Below are positions 1 to 14,300 of a stretch of 64,000 nt of DNA, one piece after another. The DNA is taken from assembly GCA_027489065.1 (NCBI GenBank), contig JAIYAM010000001.1, positions 1-64,000 on the forward strand. The letters run 5' to 3'. This DNA is from Erythrobacteraceae bacterium (lineage in GTDB: Bacteria > Pseudomonadota > Alphaproteobacteria > Sphingomonadales > Sphingomonadaceae). How positions within the stretch are numbered: the first letter of the stretch is position 1; the number at the start of each line of letters is the position of its first letter. The position numbers were made by a program, and so were the translations under genes. The notes beneath the pieces are model-generated. The model searched no databases. It was not told the origin of the DNA and saw only the letters and a program-made list of their open reading frames with translations.

Positions 1-732
1 CGGCTCGAAAGCGGCAAGAAGGAGCTGCATCTCGATAACGCCGCGATCGATACCGAGCGCCAGAAGCTGTGGGCGGCGATGGGCGAGCTGGAGCAGATGA
101 TCCACATCGCCAAGACGCTCGACGCCAAGCTCGAAGCCAAGGCGCTGGAGCTCGACAGCAGCGATCCGGCCAAGGCCAAGGCGCTGCGGGAGAGCGCGCT
201 GTTCTATGTCCGCCAGCGCACGCAGGACCTGCTCACCCAGATGGCGGTGAGCGTGCAGGGCTACCTCGCGCTGGACCTCGTCAAGAAGAACAATGTCGAG
301 CTGGTGAAGGGCGTGGACCGCGCTTCGACCACCACCGTCGGCGCGCTGCGCACCGCGGTGACCGTGGCGCAGGCGATGACCAACCAGCGGCTTGTGCTCG
401 GCCAGATCACGTCGCTCAACAAGACCACCGCCGACATCATCGATTCGACCAGCACGCTCCTTCGCGAACAGACCGCGCAAATCCACGAGCAGGCCGCGTC
501 GAGCACCATCCCGCTGGAGACGCTGCAACGCGCCTTCCAGAACATCTACGACACGATGGACGAGGTCGACGCCTTCAAGGTGCGTGCGCTGGATTCGATG
601 AAGCAGACCGTCAACGTGCTGACCAGCGAGGTCGAGAAGTCCAAGGGCTATATCGCCCGCGCGGAAGGCCAAGCGCAGGCGCAGGCCAAGGTCGCGGCCA
701 GCGGGCCTTCGCTGCTCGCGCTGGATAAATGA
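1..732 (+). CDS. telA: TelA family toxic-anion resistance protein (5' end outside window)
   Basis: The reading frame is open from base 1, so only the C-terminal 243 residues are present. The helical text, with RTQDLLTQMAVSVQGYLALD, LVKKNNVELVKGVDRA and TTTVGALRTAV, is characteristic of the TelA/KlaA family (PF05816), linked to resistance to tellurite and other toxic anions and to envelope stress; the biochemistry is poorly known. The in-frame ATGs of the ORF track (for example at 79) are internal, because the frame continues upstream with family-like sequence. The stop TGA overlaps the ATG of the next gene, an XpaC-like protein. TelA and XpaC proteins are often neighbours, which supports both calls. 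Confidence 0.85.
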   Translation, partial: RLESGKKELHLDNAAIDTERQKLWAAMGELEQMIHIAKTLDAKLEAKALELDSSDPAKAKALRESALFYVRQRTQDLLTQMAVSVQGYLALDLVKKNNVELVKGVDRASTTTVGALRTAVTVAQAMTNQRLVLGQITSLNKTTADIIDSTSTLLREQTAQIHEQAASSTIPLETLQRAFQNIYDTMDEVDAFKVRALDSMKQTVNVLTSEVEKSKGYIARAEGQAQAQAKVAASGPSLLALDK

Positions 733-1550
733 TGGCAGACGCGACCCGCGAATCCGACCGCATCCTGCGCGAGGCCAAGCGGAGCCTCGCGGTGCAGCGC
801 GACGGCGGGACGCACCGCCCTGCGCCGCGCGGGCAGAGCATCGGCAAGGCCTCCGCGCAAATGAAGCTCAAGAGCCTGCTGAAGCGGGTGCGCAATGTCG
901 CGCTGGCCGTGGTGGCGATCTGGATCGGCGCGGGGATCTTCAGCGCGATCGTCGGCCCGCTCCTGTTCTGGGGCTTCATGGCGACCCTCGTCGCCACGGT
1001 GGTCGCGATCGGCGTGTTCGGGGTGCTCCCCAAGGTGAAGGTGCCGCAGCGCGCCGAACTCAAGCAGGGCAACCCGGCCCAGATGGTCGCGCGCACCGAA
1101 ATCTGGCTCGAGGCGCAGCGCCCCGCCCTGCCACCGCCGGCGCAGGCGCTGATCGACCGGCTCGGGCTTCAACTCGATGCGCTCGGGCTGCAGCTGAAGG
1201 GGCTGGGCGACAACGAGCCGGCGATGGCGGAAGTGCGCGAGCTGGTCGGCGAATACATCCCCGAGACGATCGACAATTACCGCAAGATCCCCGCGCACCT
1301 TCGCAGCGAGGAATATGCCGGCAAGACCGCCGATGCGCGGCTGGTCGAAAGCTTGGAGAAGCTTTCGGGCGAGGTCGACCGCGTGACCCGGCGGCTGGCC
1401 GAAGGCGCGCTCGACGATCTCGCCATCAAGAGCCGCTACCTCGAATACCGCTACGGGGGCGCGGAAGCGCTGGAGGATGCGTCGGGTATGCCCGATACCG
1501 GCGTGCCGCTCCCCGACTTCTCGGCCATCCCTTCAAAGCAGGAACGCTGA
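729..1550 (+). CDS. XpaC-like membrane protein (partner of TelA)
   Basis: This 273-residue protein starts at an ATG overlapping the telA stop, so translation is probably coupled. The N-terminal 45 residues are charged. Two hydrophobic segments follow at about 55-100 (VALAVVAIWIGAGIF and a second valine-rich stretch), then a soluble helical domain. The C-terminal part, around LVGEYIPETIDNYRKIP, resembles the XpaC/5-bromo-4-chloroindolyl phosphate hydrolysis family (PF10112). That family name comes from an old phenotype and does not imply a known enzyme. The call rests on this motif and on the TelA neighbour, so the function remains inferred. Confidence 0.55.
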   Translation: MMADATRESDRILREAKRSLAVQRDGGTHRPAPRGQSIGKASAQMKLKSLLKRVRNVALAVVAIWIGAGIFSAIVGPLLFWGFMATLVATVVAIGVFGVLPKVKVPQRAELKQGNPAQMVARTEIWLEAQRPALPPPAQALIDRLGLQLDALGLQLKGLGDNEPAMAEVRELVGEYIPETIDNYRKIPAHLRSEEYAGKTADARLVESLEKLSGEVDRVTRRLAEGALDDLAIKSRYLEYRYGGAEALEDASGMPDTGVPLPDFSAIPSKQER

Positions 1551-1553
1551 GCC

Positions 1554-1853
1554 ATGCGCGTTGCCCTTCCCCACACCCTCGGCAAGGAAGAAGTCCGCCG
1601 CCGGATGCACAAGCACGCCGACGAGATCGGCAGCTTCTTCCCGGCAGGCCTCGCGCGGGTCACCACCGGCTGGCCGAACGAGGACCGCATGACCATCACT
1701 GCCGAGGTGATGGGTCAGTCGATCCCCGGCGGCGTCGAGATCCAAGAGCACGAAGTGGTGATCGAAATGGACCTGCCGCTGCTGCTCAGCGTGATGAAGG
1801 GGCCTCTGGAAGCGGCGGTGAAGAAGGAAGCGGGACGCCTCCTCGCGCCCTAA
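1554..1853 (+). CDS. Polyhydroxyalkanoic acid system family protein
   Basis: A 99-residue protein starting three bases after the preceding stop, probably the last gene of the telA operon. The text, with an HTLGKEEVRRRMHKHADEIG helix followed by beta-strand-like segments (MTITAEVMGQSIPGGVEI) and a C-terminal helix rich in Lys and Ala, matches the small PHA-granule-region family (PF09650). Members are often encoded near polyester synthesis genes, but their role is unknown. No PHA synthase or phasin is present in this window, so a link to PHA here is only by family name. Confidence 0.65.
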   Translation: MRVALPHTLGKEEVRRRMHKHADEIGSFFPAGLARVTTGWPNEDRMTITAEVMGQSIPGGVEIQEHEVVIEMDLPLLLSVMKGPLEAAVKKEAGRLLAP

Positions 1854-1949
1854 GCGCACTGAGCCGCGCACTGAGCCGCGCGCCCTGCCGCGCAACCTTG
1901 TCGACCTGCCCCCGCTCCTTCGCTCCCGATTGCCACGGGCGCGACTCTG

Positions 1950-1967
1950 TGTCATATGATTTGGACA
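1950..1967 (+). promoter_or_regulatory. Candidate PpsR/CrtJ operator upstream of bphO-bphP
   Basis: The sequence TGTCATATGATTTGGACA fits TGT-N12-ACA exactly, and the extended arms GTGTC/GACAC are a perfect 5-bp dyad around a 10-bp centre. This is the known consensus for PpsR/CrtJ, the redox- and light-linked repressor of photosynthesis genes in alphaproteobacteria. It lies about 95 bp upstream of the bphO start, in a 208-bp gap between the PHA-type gene and bphO. PpsR itself is not in the window, so binding is inferred from sequence alone. Confidence 0.5.
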
Positions 1968-2061
1968 CGACTTATGCCTAGTTTGCCTGACACGCGGGCC
2001 AAGCGCGTGATCGTCGGGCGGATCGGCTCACAAGCCGGTCAGGGCAGGAAGGACGGGTCGC

Positions 2062-2693
2062 ATGGCACCGGTCATGGAGAAGACAGCAGCGCAGGAGAGC
2101 CTTCGCGGGCACCTCAGGACCGCCATCATGGCGGCGCACGAATTGCTCGATCACGCGATGCAGGCGGCGAGCGGCTGGCAAACCCGCGACGATTACGCCC
2201 GCTTCCTCAGCCTGCAACACGCCGCGCGCGCGCCGCTGGAGACGTGGCTGGCGGCCCATGCTCCCGCCGATCTGGTCCCGCCGTTGCAGACCAAGCTGAT
2301 CGCGCGCGATTTGTCGGCGCTCGGGGCGTGTTTGCCCCCCGCCAGCCCCCCCTTTGACCCCCTCCAGACCCCCTCCAGACCCCGCCCAGACGGCGTGTTT
2401 CACGTGGAACATGCCGCGCTGGGGGCGGCCTGGGTGCTGGCCGGATCGGCCTTGGGCAACAAGGCGATCGCCAAGCAGGTGGCACGGATCGGCGGCGGGG
2501 ACTGGCCGACCGCCTTCCTCGGCGACGATGCGATGATGGCCTTCTGGCAAGGCCTGCGCGCCCGCATCGAGCGCCCTGCCTCGCCTGCCGAAGCGGACGG
2601 CGCGACCCGCGCCGCCGAGGCCGTCTTTGCCCACTTCCTCGCCGTTGCTGATGGGGCGCAGGGGCTTGAAAAGGAAGCGGAAAGTCTCAAGGC

Positions 2694-2697
<4 letters not shown>
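2062..2697 (+). CDS. bphO: Heme oxygenase-like protein (biliverdin supply for phytochrome)
   Basis: A 211-residue protein that should open heme to biliverdin IXa, the chromophore of the phytochrome encoded immediately downstream (ATGA overlap). Helix 1 (LRTAIMAAHELLDHAM) carries the candidate proximal histidine. The ALGAAWVLAGSALGNKAI stretch corresponds to the distal helix motif (usually YVLEGSxLGG); its Tyr and Glu are changed here. An unusual feature lies at about residues 96-117: PPFDPLQTPSRPRPDGVFHVEH is translated from three 11-bp repeats plus a parS-like palindrome that also occur between genes elsewhere in this window. The element is in frame and would lengthen a loop between helices. 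An ATG at 2074 is an alternative start. Confidence 0.8.
2357..2389 (+). repeat. 11-bp repeat array, 3 units (element 1, inside bphO)
   Basis: Three consecutive 11-bp units, ACCCCCTCCAG twice and ACCCCGCCCAG once, lie 6 bp upstream of a parS-like palindrome. They are translated as part of BphO. The C-rich strand is the sense strand of bphO. Three units make exactly 33 bp, so the array itself keeps frame. Confidence 0.85.
2396..2411. other. parS-like palindrome 1 (one mismatch)
   Basis: TGTTTCACGTGGAACA differs at one base from the perfect parS palindrome and lies within the bphO coding sequence, where it encodes part of VFHVEH. Confidence 0.7.
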
Positions 2698-5239
<2,542 letters not shown>

Positions 5240-5240
<1 letters not shown>

Positions 5241-5305
5241 CCCCTGCCAGACCCCTCTTAGACCTGCCTTAGACCCCTGTCAGGCCCCTACCAGACCCCT
5301 TCCAG
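5240..5305 (+). repeat. 11-bp repeat array, 6 units (element 2)
   Basis: Six contiguous 11-bp units: ACCCCTGCCAG, ACCCCTCTTAG, ACCTGCCTTAG, ACCCCTGTCAG, GCCCCTACCAG, ACCCCTTCCAG. The array begins on the last base of the bphP stop codon and ends 16 bp before a perfect parS palindrome. It lies between convergent bphP and manA, and its C-rich strand is the RNA strand downstream of bphP. Confidence 0.9.
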
Positions 5306-5321
5306 AATGGCTCAGCGGCGG

Positions 5322-5337
5322 TGTTTCACGTGAAACA
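5322..5337. other. parS palindrome 2 (perfect)
   Basis: TGTTTCACGTGAAACA is a perfect 16-bp palindrome, identical to the canonical ParB-binding parS site. It lies 17 bp beyond the stop of the convergent manA gene. Confidence 0.85.
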
Positions 5338-5354
5338 TGCCGCGCCGCCGTGTC

Positions 5355-6155
5355 TCACACCCCGCGGGTCAGCAAGGTCACTCCGGCAGCGCTGAAATCG
5401 AGGCTCGCCAGCCCCTCGGCGACCAGGCACTCCCCCGCCCCGGCCCGCGCCGAGCCGTCCTTCGCGGCAATCTCTCCCGCCAGCGGCAAGGCCAGCAGCG
5501 CGCCCTCATAGGCGGCGAGCGTCGCAGCATCGGGTGCGCCTTCGATCCGGTCGAGCCGGAAATGCGGCCCATCGACCAGCACCGTCCCGTCGGCGACCGA
5601 GCGGCGATGCTCGGCGGCGTAAGGCACGCCCTCGGCCACGGCCAGCGCACGCTCGAGATGGAGTTCGCGCGGGCGGCCATAGTCGTAAAGGCGGAAGGTG
5701 GTGTCGCTGGTCTGCTGCACCTCGACGAGGGCTAGCCCCGGCCCGATCGCATGGACCGTGCCGGCGGGCAGGTAGAAGAGATCGCCGGGGCGCGCCGGGT
5801 GCCAGGTGAGGAGCTGTTCGATCGTGCCGTCCCCCGCCGCAGCCGCGATCTCGGCGGGCGTCACCGCGCGCTCGAACCCGATCGCGAGCCGCGCGTCCTG
5901 TTCGGCGTCGAGCACCAGCCAGCACTCCTCCTTGCCCGCCTCGCCGGGGAGCGCACTCGCGTCGGAAGGGTGGACCTGCACCGAGAGCTTCTCCGAGGTG
6001 AACAGGTACTTCACCAGCACCTGCGGGACTTCGGGCGGCGGCTCGAACCAGATCTCGCCGATGCGTTCACCCGGAGGGGTAACGAAGGGCGCAGGCAGTG
6101 TGTCGCGGCCCCAGACCTTGGCGACCATCCGGGTCGGCAGGGCGCGCGCCATCAC
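5355..6155 (-). CDS. manA: Mannose-6-phosphate isomerase, class I
   Basis: A 266-residue cupin-type enzyme interconverting fructose-6-phosphate and mannose-6-phosphate. Zinc-site motifs are visible: KLSVQVHPSD supplies Gln and His, and LPAGTVHAIGPG supplies the later His. KEECWLVLDAE lies between. It is shorter than enteric ManA (about 390 residues) and resembles the compact form common in alphaproteobacteria and Firmicutes. Its start overlaps the manC stop by 4 bp, so the two form an operon for GDP-mannose precursors used in exopolysaccharide or glycan synthesis. Confidence 0.9.
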   Translation of the reverse strand: MMARALPTRMVAKVWGRDTLPAPFVTPPGERIGEIWFEPPPEVPQVLVKYLFTSEKLSVQVHPSDASALPGEAGKEECWLVLDAEQDARLAIGFERAVTPAEIAAAAGDGTIEQLLTWHPARPGDLFYLPAGTVHAIGPGLALVEVQQTSDTTFRLYDYGRPRELHLERALAVAEGVPYAAEHRRSVADGTVLVDGPHFRLDRIEGAPDAATLAAYEGALLALPLAGEIAAKDGSARAGAGECLVAEGLASLDFSAAGVTLLTRGV

Positions 6156-7192
6156 GGGGCGGAGGCTCCGGGCAGCTTGCCCACGGCTTGCGCGCCGGCG
6201 CGGGTGGTGACCAGCACCTCGCCGCCCGAGACGATCACGCAGACGCCCTCCAGCCCGACGACCGACACGCGCGGCCCATCCGTGATGGCAAGAACGTCGC
6301 GCGAGCCAGAGAGGTCGACGCTCCCGCGCACGACATTGCCGTCCTGGTCCGCCTCGCCCGCCAAGGCGTCGGCGAGCGCGGCCCAGTTGCCGATGTCGGA
6401 CCAGCCCATGTCGGCCGGGACCATGGCCGCGCGGGCGGTGTTCTCCATGACGGCGTAGTCGATGGACTCGCCCGCGATGGCCGCAAAGGGCTCCGCCGCG
6501 GGGTGGAAGCGCGCACCATCCGTGCGCCCGCCTTCGACTGCCGCGCGCACGGCTGCGGCCATCTCGGGGCGGAAGGCTGCCAGTTCGGCGAGCAGGTGCC
6601 CGGCGCGGAAGGCGAAGATGCCGCCGTTCCAGCTGTAGTCACCGCTCGCGAGGTATTCCTGCGCCCGGGCAAGATCGGGCTTCTCGACGAACTGCCGGAT
6701 CGCATAGCCCCCGGGAAGCGGCTCGCCGCGGCGCAGGTATCCGTAGCCGGTCTCGGGACGGTCGGCAGCGATGCCGAAGGAGACGAGGTAGTCCTCGCGC
6801 GCCAGAGCGGCGGCGGCAAAGGCGGCGGCGCGAAAAGCCTGGCGGTCGGCGACATGGTGATCGCTCGGGCAGACCAGCAGCACCGCATCCTCGGGGAGCA
6901 GCGCGGCGGCGAGCGCGATGGCGGGGGCGGTGTTCTTTGCGGCAGGCTCTATGACCAGCCGGGCGCCCGGCCGCTCGCCCAGTTGCGCGGTGACGAGCTC
7001 GGCATGGGCCGCGCCCGCGACGACGATCGGCGGGGCGAAATGTGCTTCGTCCGCGACACGCGCAAGCGCCTCCTCGAACAGGGTCTCGTCCCCCAGCAAG
7101 GGCAGGAACGGCTTGGGCAGCGCCTTCCGGCTCATCGGCCACAGCCGCGTCCCGCTGCCGCCGCACAAGATCACCGGATGGATTGCCGTCAC
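6152..7192 (-). CDS. manC: Mannose-1-phosphate guanylyltransferase
   Basis: A 346-residue nucleotidyltransferase making GDP-mannose from mannose-1-phosphate and GTP. The N-terminus holds the signature LCGGSGTRLWPMSRKALPKP; LLVCPSDHHV and the VEKPDLARAQEYL region are typical. It has only the guanylyltransferase part and lacks the C-terminal isomerase domain found in bifunctional AlgA/ManC, which fits the separate manA gene overlapping its stop. The phosphomannomutase needed between them is not in the window. The 82-bp gap upstream, toward the end of tonB, should hold the promoter. Confidence 0.92.
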   Translation of the reverse strand: MTAIHPVILCGGSGTRLWPMSRKALPKPFLPLLGDETLFEEALARVADEAHFAPPIVVAGAAHAELVTAQLGERPGARLVIEPAAKNTAPAIALAAALLPEDAVLLVCPSDHHVADRQAFRAAAFAAAALAREDYLVSFGIAADRPETGYGYLRRGEPLPGGYAIRQFVEKPDLARAQEYLASGDYSWNGGIFAFRAGHLLAELAAFRPEMAAAVRAAVEGGRTDGARFHPAAEPFAAIAGESIDYAVMENTARAAMVPADMGWSDIGNWAALADALAGEADQDGNVVRGSVDLSGSRDVLAITDGPRVSVVGLEGVCVIVSGGEVLVTTRAGAQAVGKLPGASAP

Positions 7193-7274
7193 GAAGCTTG
7201 ATCCCCTACCCTTCCCGCGGGGCTATATCAGGGGCAAGCGGCGATGCCAGACCGAATTTGCGTGCGCTGCCGCG

Positions 7275-8024
7275 TCAGAACCACTGCTGGCGCCAATAAA
7301 AGGGTGCGGGCACAAGATTGCCGCCGGCATCGCGGGCCGGACGGAACCGGAGGCGGCGCTCGACCAGCTGGCAGGTGATACGGTCGGCCTCGGCGTCGGG
7401 GCTCGGCCGGACAACGCTGCAGTCGCGCGCGCGGCCATCGGTGCCGATGGTGACGCGCACGATTACCTGCGTGCCGCGGCGCGCGTCGCGGCCCCCGGGA
7501 GGGACGGGAAAGTCACGGGCGTTGTCGATGCTCCCCGAGACGAGCACGGGCTGGCTCGCCGTCCCGCCGCCGCGCCCGTTGCCGCCATTGCCGCTGCCGG
7601 TTCCGGTGCCGCTCCCCGCCGCCCCGGTCCCGTCTCCCGCAGCGGCCGCGCCCGAGAGGCTGGCGACCCCGGTCGAGGCGGCGCGCGGGGCGGGCGGGTC
7701 GCGCTTCACCCGCACGCGCGGCGGGGGGGCAGTGACGGGCTTGGCGACGGCGTCGCGCCCGGGCGCTCCTTGCGCACCCTGATCGGGTTCGGAGGGATTC
7801 TCCGGCGGCGTCGGCGGCGGAGCGGGCGGAGCTTCGATGCTGAAGGCGGAGACCACCTGCCGCTCGACGGCGTCCGTCATGTCGGGCGCCAGAGCGCGCG
7901 CGAGGCCATAGAGCGCGGCGAGGTGCGCAAGGAAGATGCCCGCCACCAGCGGCCAGCGGAGCCGCCGCGGCTGCGCGCCGAAGCCATCCTTGCGTGCCGC
8001 TGCCACAGGCCTGTTGCTCACCAT
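7275..8024 (-). CDS. TonB family energy-transducing protein
   Basis: The start at 8024 (MVSNRP) follows a GGATCGGAG ribosome-binding sequence; the longer ORF-track start adds 22 residues without support. The 249-residue protein has a short cytoplasmic N-terminus, one membrane segment (PLVAGIFLAHLAALYGLARAL), a Pro-rich then Gly/Ser-rich periplasmic linker, and a C-terminal TonB domain (QVIVRVTIGTDGRARDCSVV and LRFRPARDAGGN). It should couple ExbBD proton-motive force to outer-membrane receptors such as the Oar-like receptor at 11.4 kb. exbB and exbD are not adjacent. Confidence 0.85.
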   Translation of the reverse strand: MVSNRPVAAARKDGFGAQPRRLRWPLVAGIFLAHLAALYGLARALAPDMTDAVERQVVSAFSIEAPPAPPPTPPENPSEPDQGAQGAPGRDAVAKPVTAPPPRVRVKRDPPAPRAASTGVASLSGAAAAGDGTGAAGSGTGTGSGNGGNGRGGGTASQPVLVSGSIDNARDFPVPPGGRDARRGTQVIVRVTIGTDGRARDCSVVRPSPDAEADRITCQLVERRLRFRPARDAGGNLVPAPFYWRQQWF

Positions 8025-8400
8025 CTGCTCCGATCCGGATGCACTTCTGCCCGCAATCCGCGAGCGCCCGCTATAACAGAGGCGCGGCAATTGGCGATGG
8101 AGCGCCCCGATCGAGCGCGCACTGGATCATGACCGGCACGGCGCGGAAGATCGCGGCGGTGCCGAAGCGGACCTCGCCTCCCTCGCGGACGCGCTGGCAG
8201 AGGGCGCACGCGCACGGCAGGCCGATCCTCGCGCCGAAGGTGACGCCGGCGCTCAGGGGCGCGGTTCAGGCGGATCTTCCAGCGCAGTCGGGCATGAGGC
8301 TGCACCTGACGCGGCGTCATCATCGGGTGGAGCGCAAACCCCATCCGGCGCCGACGGGACCACCCATGGGCCGAACGCGCGGGCCGCACCGCCCCTGATC
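8025..8400. other. 376-bp gap upstream of tonB and the MASE1 kinase
   Basis: No gene is supported here. It must hold the tonB promoter on the minus strand; TATAGCGG near 8070 is a weak -10 candidate. On the plus strand the kinase frame stays open back to a TAA at 8074-8076, encoding about 108 Ala/Gly/Asp-rich residues with no ATG, GTG or TTG start. On the minus strand an Arg-rich 123-residue ORF looks like a shadow. Another minus frame (TFGARIGLPCACALCQ...) has protein-like composition but no start codon. Confidence 0.5.
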
Positions 8401-11274
<2,874 letters not shown>

Positions 11275-11320
11275 CGTGCGAGGCCGACGCTGACGCACGG
11301 ACCTGGAGCACGCCCCCAAA

Positions 11321-11350
11321 CGCAAACGGCGGAGCCCGAAGGCCCCGCCG
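11321..11350 (-). terminator. Rho-independent terminator after the Oar-like receptor
   Basis: In minus-strand RNA a 10-bp stem (CGGCGGGGCC paired with GGCUCCGCCG, one G-U pair) closes a UUCG-type tetraloop and is followed by UUUGCGUUU. It lies about 30 bp after the receptor stop codon, between convergent genes. Confidence 0.7.
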
Positions 11351-11379
11351 CTCATGTGTCCGGTTAGAACTGCTACGAA

Positions 11380-14300
11380 TTAGAACTCGTAGCGGGCCCC
11401 GATCTGGACGCGCCACACCGAAGGCGCCGAGATGGTGTCGGGCACGCCCGACGCCGCGGTGAAGCCGGTGATCACGTAACGACCCTGTGCATCGTAGCTG
11501 CCGTCGACCAGGTCGACACGGCCATCGCTGCCGCCGAGCGTGCGAACCACATTACCTTCCGAGGAAAGCAGGTTGAGCACGTTCACCACATCGGCGAACA
11601 GCTCGACCCGGTCCTTCTTGATCCCGGTCAGCTTGCCGATGAACGGAAGCTCCTGGCTGATGCGCATGTCGAGATCGAACACCCACGGGTTGCGGCAGGT
11701 GTTGCGCGCGACCGTCTCACCGGGCGTGAAGTTGCAGTTGAGCTGCTGGCGACGACCGGTGGTGCCGATCGGAACGCCGTTCTGCAGCGCATCGAGGAAC
11801 GCGGCCACCGCAGCCGGATCCGAACCGCCCGTCCGCACGCCTTGGGCGTTGAAGATTGCCGGAGCAATCCGCGGATCGTTGGGACCGGTCGGGATGTAGG
11901 CCAGGATGTTCTCTTCAGCCGAAGAGCTGCCGCGGAAGGTCGGCGTCGCATCGTCGAAGACGAGGCTGTACGGGCGGCCTTCCGAAGCACGGAAGAAGAA
12001 GCCGAAGCTGGTCTTGTAGTCCTCGATGAATTCTTCCTGGAAGGCCATCGAGAGCGTGAAGTTGTGACGGGTTTCGAAGCCCGACCGCGACACGCCCAGG
12101 TTCTGCGGATCGAAGGCCGCGGTGCCATCGAAGAACGAGCCGGCGGTGGCGTCACGCGCGTTCGGCGACTGCTGGCTGTCGGTGAAGGCGTAACCGAAGT
12201 TGACGTTCACGCTGCCGCCCTGGGTGAAGACACCCTCGCTGAAGCGCTTGGTCAGGATGACCGAGGCGTTGTGCGATTCGAAGCTCGGCCCGTTGGTGAG
12301 CTGCAGGAATTCCTGCAGCGTCGAGTTGGCCGAGTTGAAGCACGCCGGGGTCAGACCGGTCCACTGCGGGTTGTTCCCGCCCGTGCCGACCAGCTTTGCC
12401 GAGCAGCCCGCCTTCAGCGGATCGATCGGACGGTAGATCGGACGACCATCGAGGGTCCGCCCGTTCACGCCTTCACGCGTGTCGATCTGCTGCAGCAGGT
12501 CGACGACGGTCAGGGTGTCGTTGAAGCGGGTGTAGATGTAGTCGAGGTTCAGGCGCCAATTGCTGAAGAACCCGCTTTCGGCACCAACCGTGGTGGCAAG
12601 GCCGAGGTTCGCACGCACCGCGGTCGGAATGTCGAGGTTCGGATCGACAGTCTGCACGTTGCCGCCGCCCGCGCGGGCGATGGCTTCACCGGCAGCGCGC
12701 ACGCACTGCGGAATTCCGGTGAACTGGCCCTGGGCGTTGAGGACGCTGATCTTGCCGCCCGGACCGCGGGTCAGCTGGCCGGGAGCACAGCTGCTGGTGT
12801 TGCCGGGACCGGAGGTGAAGCCGTCGTTCGAGAAGGCGTTCGAGAAGAACACCACCGGGTCGCCGCCCGAGAAAACGCCCACGCCGCCGGTCAGACGGGT
12901 GTTCGAGAAGAAGCCTTCATTCTCGAACTGGTAGGTCGCCGACAGACGCGGCAGGACCTGCGGGCTGAGCGACGAGAAGCCGGTCCGGTTCGAGAACCCG
13001 ATGCGCTGCGCGAACAGGTTGTTCTGGTCGGGCGCGTCGCCGTCGAACAGCTGCACACGCACGCCGGCGTTGATCGAGAGCTGGTCGGTGGCCTGCCAGT
13101 CGTCCTGCGCGAAGAACGAGTAGATCGTGCGGGTGAAGGCAGCAGCCGAGTTGTTGACGTCGAAGCCGACGGGAACGTTGATGTCCGCACCGATGGTCTG
13201 GTTGCCCACCAGACGGTCGCTGTTGACGTTGGTGTTCGTGCCGCCCGCAATGAGGCCGTTCTCGAAGTCGTTGAGGTTGGCGAAATACAGCGTGCCGGTG
13301 GCATTCTGCAGGAACAGGTTGAAGGCTTCCAGCTTGTTGTATTCGGCGCCGATCTTGATGTTGTGACCGCTGCCTGCATCGATGTTCATGATGAAGCGGG
13401 CCTGATCGACCTTCGTGTCGAGCTGGTTCAGCGCGCGGCTGAAGCCCGGGCCCGAGAACAGCTGGCCGTTGCGACCGTTGGTGATCAGGCCGCTGGTCAG
13501 GTTCGGCGTGCCGACGATCAGGCGCGGGACGGGGTTGGCACCGTTCGCTTCGTCGAAGCCGACCGGACCCTGCACGTCACCAACGTCGGAACGGCTCACG
13601 CGCAGTTCGGTCGAGACCGAGTCCGACCACTGCGAGTAAAGCTGGGCCGAGTAGTAGTTGGAGATCGTGCCTTCGTCTTCGAACGAGTTGATGCCCGAGA
13701 AGGCCGCGCCCGAATCGTCCTCGATCTTGCTTTCGTCGAGGCGCTGGTAGGTCACCACAATGCGGTGATCATCGTTGATCTGGCCGTCGAGACGACCGAA
13801 GTAGCGCAGGCTGGTGTTCGGCAGCGACGAGGCGATCGGGCCGGTTTCCTGGCCATAAACGCGCTTCGCGATCTCGCGGAAGCGGTTGAACTCGTTCAGC
13901 GTCACGCCGAGTTCGGGGTTGCCGATCCCCGCGCCCGACGGCGAATCGAATGCGCCTTCGATCAGGTCGACCTGTTCATAGGCAAAGCTGAAGAACAGGC
14001 GATCCTTGATGATCGGACCCGAGAGGGTCGCGCCCCAGCGCTTTTCCTGACCGGCATTGACCGGCACGCGGCGGCCGTCGGCAAGCACGACCTCGTCGTT
14101 CTGCATGCCGCCGTCGAAGTAGGTGATGAAGGCCGAGCCCGAGAACTCGTTGCTGCCGGCCTTGGTGACGACGTTGATGAGACAGCCGGTGAAGTCCGAA
14201 TATTCCACATCGAACGGCGCGAATTCGACCGAGGTCTGGTCGACCGCATCGAAGGGCAGGGGCAGCGAGTTGCGGGCGGCGAACGGCGTGCCGTTCAGGC

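Noticed and set aside
69-728. 219-residue ORF overlapping telA in another frame
   Set aside because: Arg/Gly/Ala-rich shadow of telA, which has the family signature.
8018-8389. 123-residue minus-strand ORF between tonB and the MASE1 kinase
   Set aside because: Very Arg-rich, no recognisable family, and it overlaps the tonB start; judged a shadow.
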